NCBI GenBank assembly: GCA_028829895.1
Contig: CM054184.1
Coordinates: forward strand, 23,353,701 to 23,417,700
DNA: 64,000 nt
Source: Sinotaia quadrata
Taxonomy: Eukaryota; Mollusca; Gastropoda; Architaenioglossa; Viviparidae
Reading direction: 5' to 3'
The notes beneath the pieces were generated by a model. The model had not been told where the DNA came from and did no database searches. It saw only the letters and a list, made by a program, of their open reading frames with translations. A program made the position numbers and the translations under genes. Within the stretch, counting starts at the first letter, position 1. The number at the start of each line of letters is the position of its first letter. Positions 38,356 through 45,724 of this stretch are shown piece by piece.

Positions 38356-38826
38356 CTGTGTGAGAGAGAAAAAGATAGAGAGGGGGAACTGATTTTTTCA
38401 AAAGATTCCTGAACAAAGAAAACATTCATGATTATGAAATAAAGAGCATTACATTTTTATTTTTCAAGATAACAATTAACACTGAAGTATAAGTTTAACA
38501 TAAAACTTTACAATATTAATTTTGAATGGACATTACAAAATATATACACATTTTTTACAATAATAACTTTATTAAAAAATTTTAACTTTTCAAGAAAAAC
38601 ATTATTTAATTAAATAAACTACTAAAGTAACATAAGATTAAGAACCAGGCACTTGTTTTACAAATTTACTAATAAAGTAGTACAAGATTAAGAACCAGGC
38701 ACTTGTTTTACATAAAGATAAAGTGATAATTAGACCAGGCTGATCAGAACTCATCTTACGTTTTAATACACACTCTCACCTGTAAGGTTTGCCTGGCATG
38801 TAGTAAGTATAAGGAACTGGAATCAT
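6771..38826 (-). CDS. Myb: Myb transcription factor, N-terminal part with R1R2R3 DNA-binding domain (5 exons, 3'-incomplete)
   Basis: Joined minus-strand exons 38826-38780, 32057-31928, 22962-22810, 19070-18967 and 6899-6771 give 563 nt, an uninterrupted 187-residue reading frame. Every junction has GT/AG splice sites and phases agree (2, 0, 0, 2; the last exon leaves in phase 2). Residues 1-54 are an acidic, Ser-containing leader (SSDEETDD near 24-31). The SANT/Myb tryptophans are at W55, W75, W94 (R1), W107, W127, W146 (R2) and W159, W178 (R3). The conserved R2 cysteine is C142 in KQCRERW, and R3 contains GNRWAEIAKYLPG. Three-repeat Myb proteins of animals are nuclear DNA-binding regulators; the animal B-Myb type works with E2F/DREAM-like complexes at cell-cycle genes. 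That is family knowledge, not shown here. The rest of R3 and the C-terminal regions were not found in 1-6770 and presumably lie beyond position 1. Whether the protein behaves like vertebrate MYB, MYBL1 or MYBL2 cannot be told from this part. Confidence 0.95.
6956..8559 (+). repeat. solo LTR, 1604 bp, target duplication CAATT
   Basis: The element starts TGTGATGCTAATGCC and ends TTTACTCTGCCACA. CAATT flanks it on both sides (6951-6955 and 8560-8564, perfect). A second copy in opposite orientation lies at 15685-16966, and the two share recognisable blocks along their whole length. TG...CA ends with a 5-bp duplication mark a solo LTR left by recombination. The coding strand of the parent element is unknown, so the orientation given is nominal. 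Short open frames inside (7271-7486, 8236-8496) have no support. Confidence 0.85.
8851..8926. repeat. 29-bp perfect-type hairpin with TTAA and piggyBac-like ends
   Basis: Arms 8851-8879 and 8898-8926 are inverted copies with 28 of 29 bases matching, separated by 18 nt containing TTAA (8895-8898). Each arm ends CCCACTTGCTGCC facing the centre, which resembles piggyBac termini (TTAA then CCC). It looks like two element ends placed head to head. Confidence 0.75.
8930..10480. other. AT-rich intronic sequence
   Basis: No coding or element boundary is recognised. A short block near 10160-10320 loosely resembles 14460-14560, which suggests old dispersed repeat sequence. Confidence 0.4.
11006..11401 (+). 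CDS. unidentified 131-residue open frame inside the hAT element
   Basis: ATG at 11006 lies about 50 bp inside the left end. The product is hydrophilic and rich in Ser, Thr, Pro and Leu, with TPPSDILRDSEPVTEDVDS in the middle and a basic helix-like end, NERIAQLRQIRQKRLEEVQ. There is no signal peptide, membrane segment or hAT motif. The next open frame begins 13 bp after its stop. It could be part of the element's original 5' region, a captured host exon or viral-type DNA; I cannot decide. Confidence 0.4.
   Translation: MDETEPEHSFSQLVHNHLSLLLKNLSSTSQPNQHTLLRTTDKRTPSIGPPGGESCQRTTPDKPASSLSLLGLAKTPLLPTPPSDILRDSEPVTEDVDSPFCFTNERIAQLRQIRQKRLEEVQTLRSTQGED
11415..11633 (+). CDS. unidentified 72-residue open frame inside the hAT element
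   Basis: It starts 13 bp after the preceding frame, in another register. The product contains LKNVFTNLLLTLFHTKTEDE and a helical-looking end, AILTAIGLHKILNKHL. The close spacing on one strand recalls a compact multi-frame arrangement, or one longer gene broken by frameshifts. No family is recognised. Confidence 0.35.
   Translation: MKSACQPKMGAYEKLPPSPLLETENDELKNVFTNLLLTLFHTKTEDELTTRHQAILTAIGLHKILNKHLTRQ
11640..12720 (+). other. A+C-rich cargo with overlapping short open frames
   Basis: The plus strand is strongly A+C-biased (43 of 60 bases in 12181-12240), with CAA/ACA-rich stretches. Overlapping plus-strand frames of 74-96 codons (11737-11961, 12105-12395, 12190-12471) encode low-complexity Thr/Gln/Asn/Pro-rich peptides. 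The composition differs from the hAT ends and from the genomic flanks. Confidence 0.6.
12726..12899 (+). pseudogene. hAT transposase C-terminal dimerisation region, relic
   Basis: The frame encodes FPTSYLCEAEFSAVTATKTK followed by NISNTLRVSLSPITPR, one in-frame TGA, then NRLVAKKQVQGSH and a stop. This is the end of the hAT C-terminal dimerisation domain as found in ZBED5/Charlie-type proteins (YLCE-FS-....K...R..L). The catalytic RNase H-like domain and BED finger are absent. Confidence 0.85.
13681..14362. repeat. dispersed repeat, copy A
   Basis: This segment matches 55785-56380 over nearly its full length (shared blocks include AGAATGATCATGCTGTCAG and GGCCAGAC..CAAAATTTGAG). Copy B lacks about 75 bp around 14233-14300. 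No reading frame is conserved between the copies, so it is probably a non-autonomous element. Confidence 0.8.
15568..15684. repeat. direct duplication of about 40 bp beside a solo LTR
   Basis: ATATTGGTGTTAATGGGA followed by GTGTAGATTTATAAGTTTGC occurs at about 15570-15607 and again at about 15643-15680. The second copy runs into the start of the solo LTR at 15685. Confidence 0.7.
15685..16966 (-). repeat. solo LTR, 1282 bp, opposite orientation to the 6956-8559 copy
   Basis: On the plus strand it starts TGTGGCAGAGTAAATTTGCC and ends GGTGGCGTTGGCGTCACA, the reverse complement of the first copy's ends. The flanks CTTAC (15680-15684) and CTTAT (16967-16971) agree at 4 of 5 bases. It is about 320 bp shorter than the other copy through internal deletions. 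Independent duplications show two separate insertions, not the arms of one large inverted-repeat transposon. Confidence 0.82.
17022..17924 (+). pseudogene. piggyBac-type (DDE_Tnp_1_7) transposase pseudogene
   Basis: Interrupted plus-strand coding shows the order of piggyBac transposase motifs: GLAYDVVMKYAKS, CDNFYTSVQLFKDLFAN, GTVKTKRKGFPNVLRN, VLTVQW-stop-DKK, then VDKSNKLINKYNMLRKCNK and a cysteine-rich end, RNCKLCYAKYKTEGEIETKC with HCCLNCNRNC. The DN.YTS, GT.R.NRKG.P and final Cys/His cluster are family hallmarks. Frameshifts and at least five stops disable it, and a 59-60 bp tandem duplication (17280-17398) lies inside. The N-terminal half is missing; the solo LTR ends only about 50 bp upstream. 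Confidence 0.85.
17280..17398. repeat. 59-60 bp tandem duplication
   Basis: Two units of TGTTAATGTTATGTCAA...TTTATAGTTC.AATAAAA lie head to tail inside the piggyBac pseudogene and break its frame. Confidence 0.9.
18967..19070 (-). CDS. Myb: Myb exon 4 (body of R2)
   Basis: This 104-nt exon has acceptor TTGCAG/GAAG and donor GAGAAAG/GTGAC. It encodes EDNKVIHLVQEYGPKRW to KGRTGKQCRER, with the split codon AG/G completed by exon 5. It carries the R2 recognition helix and the conserved cysteine C142, which in c-Myb is redox-sensitive and needed for DNA binding (family knowledge). The residue after the KGR turn is Thr, whereas the vertebrate proteins have Ile in KGRIGKQC. Confidence 0.97.
19893..20310. 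repeat. 38-bp minisatellite, about 11 copies, inside the hAT element
   Basis: The unit is GTCTGGAACAAGTGACTGC followed by ACTGTTACTGTCTTGAGAA. Variant units carry GGTTTACTACCTTAAGAA instead; the variants occur at the first, middle and last positions, suggesting past unequal exchange of a block. Confidence 0.92.
20540..20915. repeat. dispersed segment shared with 30340-30740
   Basis: Shared blocks include CTTCTATAGCTAGTT, AATAAGTGACAA.GAAG, TGAAACCAA.TG.(T)GGAACAATCATTG and TAAAAACTGCAATTA, in the same order and orientation. The other copy directly follows a piggyBac transposase relic. Confidence 0.7.
22810..22962 (-). CDS. Myb: Myb exon 3 (most of R1 and start of R2)
   Basis: This 153-nt, 51-codon exon is in phase 0 at both ends, with acceptor TTTCAG/GACG and donor AAAGAG/GTAAGT. 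It encodes R1 from DEKLRKIVEAKGFHDW to RTDIQCQHRWHKVLNPDL and the R2 start IKGPWTKE. The QCQHRW and LNPDLIKGPW motifs are diagnostic of animal R1R2R3 Myb proteins. Confidence 0.97.
23800..24735. repeat. minisatellite with 39- and 28-bp units
   Basis: Long units combine TTAGAACCATTGTTTAATATC with TATTTTAGCAATGTGCAG. Short units lack the AGAACCATTGT part. Two higher-order blocks (about 23960-24070 and 24105-24215) repeat the same order of long and short units. Confidence 0.93.
25010..25315. repeat. about 60-bp minisatellite, 5 copies
   Basis: The unit holds GTATACACACTTCATTTATAG and TTCACTTCAAACATATACTA. It yields an 87-codon repetitive open frame (25017-25280) that is a product of the repeat. 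Confidence 0.93.
26275..26486. mobile_element. hAT MITE, 212 bp, perfect 8-bp target duplication CTATATAA
   Basis: Ends CAGAGGTGCACAAACTTTTT and GGGTTGTGCACCCCTG, flanked by CTATATAA at 26267-26274 and 26487-26494. The left 115 bp recur at 33976-34087. Short open frames on the minus strand across it are not genes. Confidence 0.93.
27495..27660. repeat. about 43-bp minisatellite, 4 copies
   Basis: Units contain CACAAAGCATCCACAGTGCACGGAGGCAAGAGTGAAT with base changes. Confidence 0.85.
28344..30300 (+). pseudogene. piggyBac element relic with PGBD4-like transposase
   Basis: A TTAACCCATTCCCTGACGG end at 28344 precedes plus-strand coding with several frameshifts and stops. In order: TPFIVNYFNLASAG, FPDVLLVHIVQNTKRY, TTLAEMKAYIACNVGI, RNHFISLTSYLHVCD, GHHLAIDESMIRFTG with YMPSKP-K, LPQELKQVPNLQG, DKKQVAILSTFRH, LFDYNAHLNGV and KFIFWFLVNSAITNTFILY. 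IDESM (a catalytic Asp region), DKK-V--LST and DYN-H--GV are piggyBac hallmarks. A stretch between NVGI and RNHF is deleted. The matching right end was not found. Confidence 0.88.
30340..30740. repeat. dispersed segment shared with 20540-20915
   Basis: It follows the piggyBac relic directly and could be its 3' non-coding part or a separate element. A 60-codon open frame at 30463-30645 is not conserved in the other copy. Confidence 0.65.
31928..32057 (-). CDS. Myb: Myb exon 2 (acidic leader and start of R1)
   Basis: This 130-nt exon has acceptor ATAAAG/ATCTG and donor GAGGAG/GTGATT. It encodes residues 16-59: the acidic stretch with SSDEETDD, the DHDYNLPQ segment and the first tryptophan of R1 in NRGKWTKEE. 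Vertebrate c-Myb has the same order (acidic SSDE stretch, DHDY, then the first W of R1). The exon leaves in phase 0, directly before the DEKL start of exon 3. Confidence 0.95.
32695..32865. repeat. direct duplication, about 115 bp apart
   Basis: CATTCTAATATGCTGTAC..TTCTATACAAAGAATGCT occurs twice with ATTA.ACAAAG before each copy. Confidence 0.8.
33808..33880. repeat. two AT microsatellites around a short spacer
   Basis: (AT)n tracts flank AAGTATTCATTC, and TATTCATTC follows again at 33878, so the tract plus spacer is itself duplicated. Confidence 0.95.
33976..34087. mobile_element. left part of a hAT MITE related to 26275-26486
   Basis: It starts CAGGGGTGCACAAACTTTTT and matches the first 115 bp of the other copy through AACAACACAAATAATGAAAT. 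The right half and right end are missing, so it is either truncated or a longer relative. Confidence 0.8.
36640..37030. repeat. two short tandem arrays
   Basis: 36640-36845 has about four units of AGTATCCACATTATTCTTGGCAGAAT plus GAGCAA.ATTTTACAC. 36885-37030 has two units, about 74 bp apart, of ACATCAAAGCTTATATAAT plus AAGTTTTCATCAATGGCATAAA. Confidence 0.88.
38277..38354. repeat. TG microsatellite, about 39 units
   Basis: Uninterrupted TG dinucleotides, followed by ACTGTGTGAGAGAGAAAAAG. Confidence 0.98.
38637..38713. repeat. short direct duplication in Myb intron 1
   Basis: AGATTAAGAACCAGGCACTTG followed by TTTTACA occurs twice, 56 bp apart. Confidence 0.88.
38780..38826 (-). CDS. Myb: Myb exon 1 (coding part)
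   Basis: The exon encodes MIPVPYTYYMPGKPY plus two bases of the next codon and ends at a GT donor (CAG/gtgag). The start at 38826 is the first ATG after an in-frame TGA at 38832-38830. A second in-frame ATG (38799-38797, Met10) could also serve. The split codon AG/A joins cleanly to exon 2 and gives YRSDGRAYCSSDEE, which continues the acidic N-terminal leader expected in animal Myb proteins. The 5' UTR and transcription start are not defined by the sequence. Confidence 0.8.
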
Positions 38827-38829
38827 TAT

Positions 38830-38841
38830 TCAACACCTCAT
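38830..38841 (-). promoter_or_regulatory. three-codon upstream ORF directly before the Myb start
   Basis: On the minus strand ATG AGG TGT TGA is followed by a single codon (ATA) and then the proposed Myb ATG, all in one frame. Such a minimal upstream ORF could lower initiation at the first Myb ATG or favour the internal ATG nine codons downstream. It is seen in sequence; the function is inference and requires that the 5' UTR covers it. Confidence 0.35.
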
Positions 38842-39036
38842 AAAACTAATGGAAAGAAACCGATAAAATCAAACATGGCTCCTTAGCAGACCTGAAATTG
38901 ATCGTCGGGTTGCAAAAACGTCATCCAGAGAGTTACTGTTAAAGTCGTCATGTCGTCATGGCAATACACGCAGTTTTACGTTTTAGCACGCGCACCTATT
39001 TCAAGAACGTTCAACGCACATCAACGTGTGAAGCAC

Positions 39037-39044
39037 GCGCGAAA
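39037..39044 (-). promoter_or_regulatory. E2F-type site upstream of Myb
   Basis: The minus strand reads TTTCGCGC, a perfect match to the E2F/DP consensus TTTSSCGC, about 210 bp upstream of the Myb start and inside a CpG-containing stretch (38930-39060) that stands out from AT-rich surroundings. A second E2F-like octamer (TTTGGCGC) lies on the plus strand at about 39615-39622. Vertebrate MYBL2 is a known E2F target, which makes the site plausible, but an 8-mer match alone is weak evidence. Confidence 0.35.
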
Positions 39045-41449
39045 TGATTTTTCTTCGACGTTTCAAAATAAAAGTATTGCTCAAATCCACATCACTGTCA
39101 TCATCAAACAGTAAATAAAATCTTTAAAACAGTCATAACTACTCTGTTACTAACTAAAAGCGTACAACAATAAGATTATTAAGGCTATTCGTTGAACCTT
39201 GTCTAGTTCAAAAGCTTTTAATCAAAGAGATGAAATGACAGGGAAGTGGGGGTCAGTTTAATTTTCAGTAGGCCTATGTAAAGTTTGCCAACATGTACAT
39301 TTTTATATACATACATATAAAAACATCAATAATAATAGGAAAATATTGTTAGGTTGTACTAAAATAGAACTTAACGTTATCTTAAGTTCAGTACCTTTGA
39401 TTTTGAATGGATTTTGCAATGAATAACATTGATAAAGTGGAGAAACAATTATCACATGTCACGGACGAGAGATGGATTGGAAATACGTCTTTTTTGGCAG
39501 TAAGGTCGAAATTATTTCAGAAAACAAGTGCAATAGCAAAAATAACAATTCATAAAGTTCTTATTTTGAGTTGCAATCGTAACACTTGACGTTTAGTGTT
39601 TTGCGAATAGTTATTTTGGCGCTGAAATAAACATCATAATGCACTATTTTTTTTTTATTTTAAACAAACCTTGCAGACTCCGAGTCACTCATTGTCAGTG
39701 ACTGTAATTCTCACTGGACCTTCCATTACCCGATATTGTTGATTCTTGTACTCAAATGTCCTTTATATACTTTGTTTCCGTCGTCAAAGACTCGTGTTTT
39801 AGGTGTTTCTAACACTTCAGATTAATATGGCGCTGTAGACAATTTGGATTGCGCGCTTCGCTGACAGCTGGAAAATGTTTGCATTTCATTGGTTTCTGGT
39901 TTTTGCGCCCCAGCTAAAATTAGCCATACAGGAAAACCCCTCTCTAGCAACAGCTGTCAACCATTACGAGCTGAACATGCTGATAGTACGACTATTAATT
40001 AATGCGATTATTTTCGGGCATAGTACTATATACTACATATATTCTAATAATCAGCAGCAGCAGTATATATATAGAGTATGTTTGGTTGGTTGTTTTTTAG
40101 GAAATGTTTTGTTTTTAACCACGATCCTTCGTGTGTTTTTTGACAACCGCATAGACTTTTTAATTTGAATCAGATCGGTATATACTATATAGAAACACTC
40201 GGATATATTTTTGTTATATATTTCATTTGAGCCGAGTTATACAAAGGTTCTACTGCAGTATGTGCGCTGAAACAAGTAATCGAAGTACTAGTCTTGCTTG
40301 TTTAGTCAGGCATTCTTTATTACTCTTAAATGATGTTCTTTATCAGATGGCAGTCCACGTTCACATAATTGTTTATGATCAGTCTGAGCATTAATTGAAA
40401 GTATTTGGTGTTTTCAACCTATATTTTATTTCTTCATTGACTTCAGCTTTATTGCTTTCAACTTCAGCGCCTTTTGTTTTCAACTTTGTCGGCACTTTGC
40501 AAATAAATAAAAATACTGTTAGTCAAAATAGTCATTATCTAGTCACAATAATCAGTATTGTACCATCTCGCTGATTCGGTATCACTTGTGCATCTAATTG
40601 ATTATATTGATTTAAGTATCTAACAATGAACTATTTTTAATAGAAAGTTTATTCACTAATTATTAATTTCTGCTTAATTTTCACTTTTAACGTTCGATAC
40701 TGAGGCCAATGGGGTGGGTGGTGGAGAGATTAAACTGATGATTTTTTTTTTAAAGTAATAATTGTTGAGGTATGTTTCGTGGGACTTTAATGGTTGTCTA
40801 CTGCATTGTGATGGTTATTGTCGCTTGTTGGTTTTTGGCGCAGTACTGCCCTCAGTGGCTTCTATCAATTTATCTAAATTGTCTGTTTTTAACAGAGTTG
40901 CGGTTGTCGGTCGGTAGCATAGATTTTATAATTAAAGTAGTTGTAAAAGTGTGGTTAAGAGACCAGAAATGTCCTTGATCTGACGTTGGTGGAGTATATG
41001 TTTCTCTTTCTCTGATGTCTTTAGTAGGGCGCCGCTTCCTTCTTTTACTGTCAGTTGTAATTGTCAGGATTTCCATGTCTGCTGTGACAGGAGGGGAGGA
41101 GGGGCCTCTCCTATCGCCATTATGGCTATTTGTACATCTGCTGTTTTGATGGATTTTCTTATTTGACTTCAACATATATTATTCTGGCTTTTATGAGTGT
41201 ATTTTTCACATTATCTTTACTGACTTTCGGTATTTGTAGTCTCTTTTGATATTTGTTTTGATCTGCCTATGAATTTAGTCACTGCTGTTGGACATGGTGT
41301 TTGTCGAATGGATTTCTGTTATGTTTATGACTAATTCACTCTGTTGGATTGGATTTCTTTGATCATAGTTTTGCTTGTTTGTGCTTCGATGCTATGTTTG
41401 TTCACTCTTGATGTTATCGGTACGTACAGTGCCGGGTTCTGATAAGAAA

Positions 41450-42105
41450 GTTTGTTGGTCATTTCGGACATTATCTCTCTAACAATCCTCGTCGTCTTTG
41501 TCACAGCTGAAATCGTCTTTATGACAGTTTACATCTTCTTTGTCACAGTTGACATCGTCCTTGTCACAGTTTACATTGTCATTTTTACAGCTGACATTGT
41601 CTTTGTCACAATTTTAATCGTCTTTGTCACAGCTGACATTGTCTTTGTTACAATTTTAATCGTCATTTTCACAGTTGACATCGTCTTTGTCACAATTCTA
41701 ATCGTCTTAGTCACAGTTGACATTGTCTTTGTCACAATCTTAATCGTCTTTGTCACAATTTTAATCGTCTTTTTCACAGTTGGCATAGTCATTGTCACAG
41801 CTGACATCGTCTTCGTCACAATTTTAATCGTCATTTTCACAGTCGACATCATCTTAGTCACAGTTGACATCGTCTTTATTACAATTTTAATCGTCTTAGT
41901 CAGGGTCACAGTTGACATCGTCTTTATCACGATGACATCGTCTTTTTCATAGTTGACATCGTCTTAGTCACAGTCACAGTTGACATCGTCTTTGTCACAT
42001 TTTGCATTGTCTTTGTCACAACTTTAATCATTTTCACAATTTTAATCGTCTTTGACACAATTTTAATCGTCTTTGTCACAGTTGATATCGACTTTGTCAC
42101 AGTGT
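41450..42105. repeat. 21-bp minisatellite
   Basis: Units such as CACAGTTGACATCGTCTTTGT and CACAATTTTAATCGTCTTTGT alternate over 650 bp. Because 21 is divisible by 3, the array yields long open frames on both strands (166 and 119 codons, Val/Ile/Phe/Thr-rich or Lys/Thr/Met-rich). These are repeat artefacts. Confidence 0.93.
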
Positions 42106-42516
42106 ATGTATGTGTATATGTATGTGTGTATGTATGTGTGTGTGTGTGTCTATGTGTGTATGTCTGTATATATGAGCATTACAGATGTGTCTTCCTTATT
42201 TAGGTGCATTTCAAATGTCTATCAATAACTGAGTTAGTATAATACAATACAAATACTAGTATTGGATTCCAGAAATGATTTTAAGACGGCTGCATTTGTT
42301 AAAATAGAGTCACAGTAGTTCGAGAAGATGGTTAGACCTACATTTCGTCTAAATATAGGTCTTGTATAAAAGAGCCGGAAAATTAATCCAGCTTATATTT
42401 TTTTTAAAATAATTTTATTATATTATTGTATACAAAATGCACGTTCAACACAATCAGAAAAAAATACTTGCTAATGACCCAACGGAGTCATTATTAAATT
42501 ACTAGAGTATTATTTG

Positions 42517-42762
42517 CCCGTCATCTGACAGGTGGAAAATAAAAAAAAACACTACCAAGAAGAGAAATTAATTTGCTTATCGGAAAGCATTCGAACACAG
42601 GTGACCTTGACCGTTGGGGGGGGGGGTTATGAGTACTTTGATGTTGTCTCTATTTTGTGAACGCGACAATTTACAATAAAGCTGGCCGTGTGAAAATACT
42701 GCCTCCCCAAAACTTCCACGTGCTCAAAGGTCAAGAATGCTTTAGCATTTCGCACAGACAGA
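42517..42762. repeat. complex dispersed repeat, copy 1
   Basis: It shares GTCATCTGACAGGTGGAAAAT-like, GAACGCGACAAT, AAAGCTGGCC.TGTGAAAATA and GTGCTC.AAGGTCAAG.ATG blocks with 52540-53480. Confidence 0.7.
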
Positions 42763-42879
42763 ACCAGAAAACCAATTATATGATTGCTATTGCAGAAGAT
42801 TTCTAACATAATGATATTAGAAGAGCAAAATATATCAAAGAATTGCAAATTTAAAAGAAATAAAATATTTCTCATCTAA

Positions 42880-43195
42880 AGGATATAATACCACAATAGA
42901 TTTCTAGCATAAAGAGGTTAGAAGAATAAAATCAACTAACTGTACATTTTTTTAAAAAAAAAGAATATTTAGTCATCTAAAGGTACACCATAAAGAAAAG
43001 GATATTTTACTTATTGAACGGTACATTGAAAATAAAATAGAATATATACACATCTAAAGGTACATTAGAAAGAAATGGAATATTTACTATCTAAAGGCAC
43101 ATCGAAAAAATAAAATATTTACTCATCTAAAGGTACATTAAAAAGAGATAAAAATCTAAAGATAGATTGAAAAGAAATAGAACATTTAAAGGTAG
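42880..43195. repeat. about 43-bp diverged tandem array
   Basis: Units hold CATCTAAAGGTACATT and GAAAAGAAATAGAATATTTA with many changes, about six copies. Confidence 0.8.
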
Positions 43196-43939
43196 GTCTA
43201 TGTAAAGAAATGCACCATGTCTCGAACGACACCTGCCTGTCTTCTTCATAAACGCTTGCTATCACTGACCTGACTAGGTAGACTGAGAGCTAGTTTTGTC
43301 ACTTGTTAATTTTGCAACTAGATATCACTGAGGGCACAGTTGGAGGAGGCATAGTTTGTCACGTGTCTCAACTACAGGCGTAGAGGGTTGAGGGTGAACT
43401 CTCAAAATTTATTGAAAGGGTAATAATTTAATCGGTTGCGCTTGCATGTGAAAGGTAATGATTTTGTCAGTAGAGCTTGCATGTGAAAGATAACGATTTA
43501 GCCATTGATGCTTGCATGTGAAGTTCAGAATCTTGATTCCACAGGTAAATATATTTTCTATTAGAATAAGCGAGCGATTTTTTTTTTTAAATATTGAAGT
43601 TCATTTTTATTACATTGGAATGAAACTGTACAATGTTGATACTTTTCATGCATTGGAGAGAAAGAATAATGATTGAACGTATTGTATTTCCCAACAGCAG
43701 TTGGCGAGACGAATGAACGGATATTACTTTGTATTTATTTTACCGCTGCTGACGTAAAGGGAAAAGGTAACATGTAATTAATCAAGATTCAAGATTTAGG
43801 AGTCTAGCATTCTACAGGATGAGAGCCGACTGCAGGTTAAAGCGGTACTTTGAACAAAAGCAACGTATTCCTACAAGTCAAGCGGATGGATGTCAGATAA
43901 CAAGGTTGAAGAAACAGACATACCAGTGGTGAAAGAAAG

Positions 43940-44560
43940 TATGAAAGAACGAAAAAAAGTCAGTCCACGGTTGTCAGGCTACACAAAGTTACTTTATACT
44001 CCACGCTGTCTGGATACATGAAGAAGCAGAGTTAAATCACACTCCGCGGTCGCCAGGCTACACAGTTACTTTACATTCAACGGCCGTCAGGCTACATGCA
44101 CACACAGAATTAATTCGCACTCCAAGGTCCTCAGGCTATAATAGAGTTACTCCGCACTCCACGGTCGTCAGACTATAATAGAGTTACTCCGCACTCCATG
44201 GTCGTCAGGCTATAATAGTCACTCCGCACTCCACCAGCACCATGTTTTCGTTGTAAGTTAAAGACAATGCCGGATTCACACACCAACATAATCTAGTAGA
44301 GCAAAGTAACCCAAGTAGCATGACATGACACAAGTAAAACAAAGGGCGTGCTCTTATGCAAAAGTCAAATTAAGGCAGCACTAAATTTCAGGCATATTTC
44401 ATCTCTAAATTCCTTTCTCTCTTACAAACATTCTCATCTTACAAATCCTGCAACAATTTCATTAGCCTGATAAACTTGACATTCCACGGTCGTCAGGCTA
44501 TAATAGAGTTATTCCGCACTCCACGGTAGTCAGGCTACATAGAGTTACTCCTCACTAAGT
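43940..44560. repeat. 37-bp minisatellite, interrupted
   Basis: The core unit is ACTCCACGGTCGTCAGGCTA plus TAATAGAGTTACTCCGC. Regular copies lie at 44117-44240, diverged copies from 43960, and two more at 44482-44560 after about 240 bp of other sequence. Confidence 0.88.
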
Positions 44561-44689
44561 AATGAAGGACAACTCGTATGAACAATAAAAGTATAGAAAC
44601 CTGAGTTGCAAATAGTGCAGTATGGTTTAATTGACTCCAACCAGTGAGAAATCTTCCATGCTTACTATAATACTGCTAGTATATATAGT

Positions 44690-45180
44690 AGTAACAAGAT
44701 GAGGGACATGTAATCTTTGCCTTATAGCAACAACATAGGGACATGCAATCTTTGCCCTGTAGCAACAACATAACAACAGAGGGACGTGTAATATTTGCCC
44801 TGTACCAACAACATAACAACATGTAACCTTTGCCTTATATTAGGGGCAGGCAAACTCCAGCTTGTGAAGGATTTTTGTCTGGCCTACCAAGCTATTCAGT
44901 TAACATTGCCATCCGGCCCGCTTGTCCACATCAATTAAGCCTGTCATTGTAAGCAACACCATCCATCTCATTAACTTTTCGTTGAAACTGAGGTGGATTT
45001 TTTTCTTTTTTACATTTAAAATACACCTTTTAAAACTACTTTTCTCATTTTATATGAACTTTTTTACCTTTGGTCTATCTGGCTTGCAAACTGTTCCAAC
45101 AGTTTTATCTGCCCACCTCTGCCTTATAGCAACAATGTTACAAGACATTTAATCTGTTCCCTACAGCAATAACTTAACAA
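44690..45180. repeat. about 50-bp tandem array split by a hAT MITE
   Basis: Units of GGGACATGTAATCTTTGCC plus CTGTAGCAACAACATAAC lie before 44840 and resume at 45122 (CCTTATAGCAACAATGTTAC). Confidence 0.85.
44841..45121. mobile_element. hAT MITE, 281 bp, 8-bp target duplication
   Basis: The left end TAGGGGCAGGCAAACT and right end CTGCCCACCTCTG are degenerate inverted repeats. Flanks CCTTATAT (44833-44840) and CCTTATAG (45122-45129) agree at 7 of 8 bases; part of that match could stem from the host tandem repeat, which itself contains CCTTATAG. The 76-codon plus frame inside (44922-45152) crosses the end and is not a gene. Confidence 0.8.
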
Positions 45181-45259
45181 GAAAGTGATAAGTTTTATCT
45201 CAAATTTAAAGATGATTAAACAGTAGATTTTTCTACAACATTTCTTATTCTTAAATACA

Positions 45260-45520
45260 AATGATGTCTGTTACCTCACTGGTCGCAACCCACATTTCTT
45301 TTTCTTAAATATAAATGTTTGTTACTTTTTCATTGGTCACTGCCTTTGTGTTTCTTAAATATAAATATGTCTCTTACTTCTTCACTGAATATTTGCACAA
45401 ACTTGGCCTAGGCCGGAAGCACTTCCCCAAATTTAGTCAGTCATTTGATACTACCTTTCTGTTTCTTAAACATAATTGTGCTACTTCTTAACAGATCACT
45501 GCCATTTTATTTTTTATAGT
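45260..45520. repeat. about 58-bp diverged tandem array
   Basis: Units hold TTTCTTAAATATAAAT, TTACTTCTTCACTG and TCACTGCC, in about four copies. Confidence 0.75.
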
Positions 45521-45724
45521 CTATGGATTCAGGGTCCTGTTGTTAAGGTCTATGACTATAAACTGTTGAACACCATTGATAGGCAAGTCTCTTTTCAGCT
45601 AGAATATGTTCCAAATTATTGATATCATTTTGTCATGACAATGTATATAGTCAACAAAATGAACTAACTGAATTCCTGTGTATAGGTTAAGTGAGTAATA
45701 TGGTTGTGCTTACAGTCTCGATAC

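Larger units (their letters stand above)
32058..38779 (-). other. Myb: Myb intron 1, 6.7 kb
   Basis: AT-rich intron with short tandem duplications, AT and TG microsatellites and one half of a hAT end (33976-34087). No coding signal was recognised. The stretch 34100-36600 appears featureless. Confidence 0.8.

Noticed and set aside
39875..40168. 97-codon plus-strand frame starting MFAFHWFLVF
   Set aside because: It has one or two hydrophobic stretches but no recognised motif; the second half is AT-rich with a CAG run and looks non-coding. A first exon using a GTATGT donor near 40076 cannot be excluded.
41452..41952. 166-codon hydrophobic open frame
   Set aside because: It is the translation of a 21-bp minisatellite and is mirrored by an opposite-strand frame.
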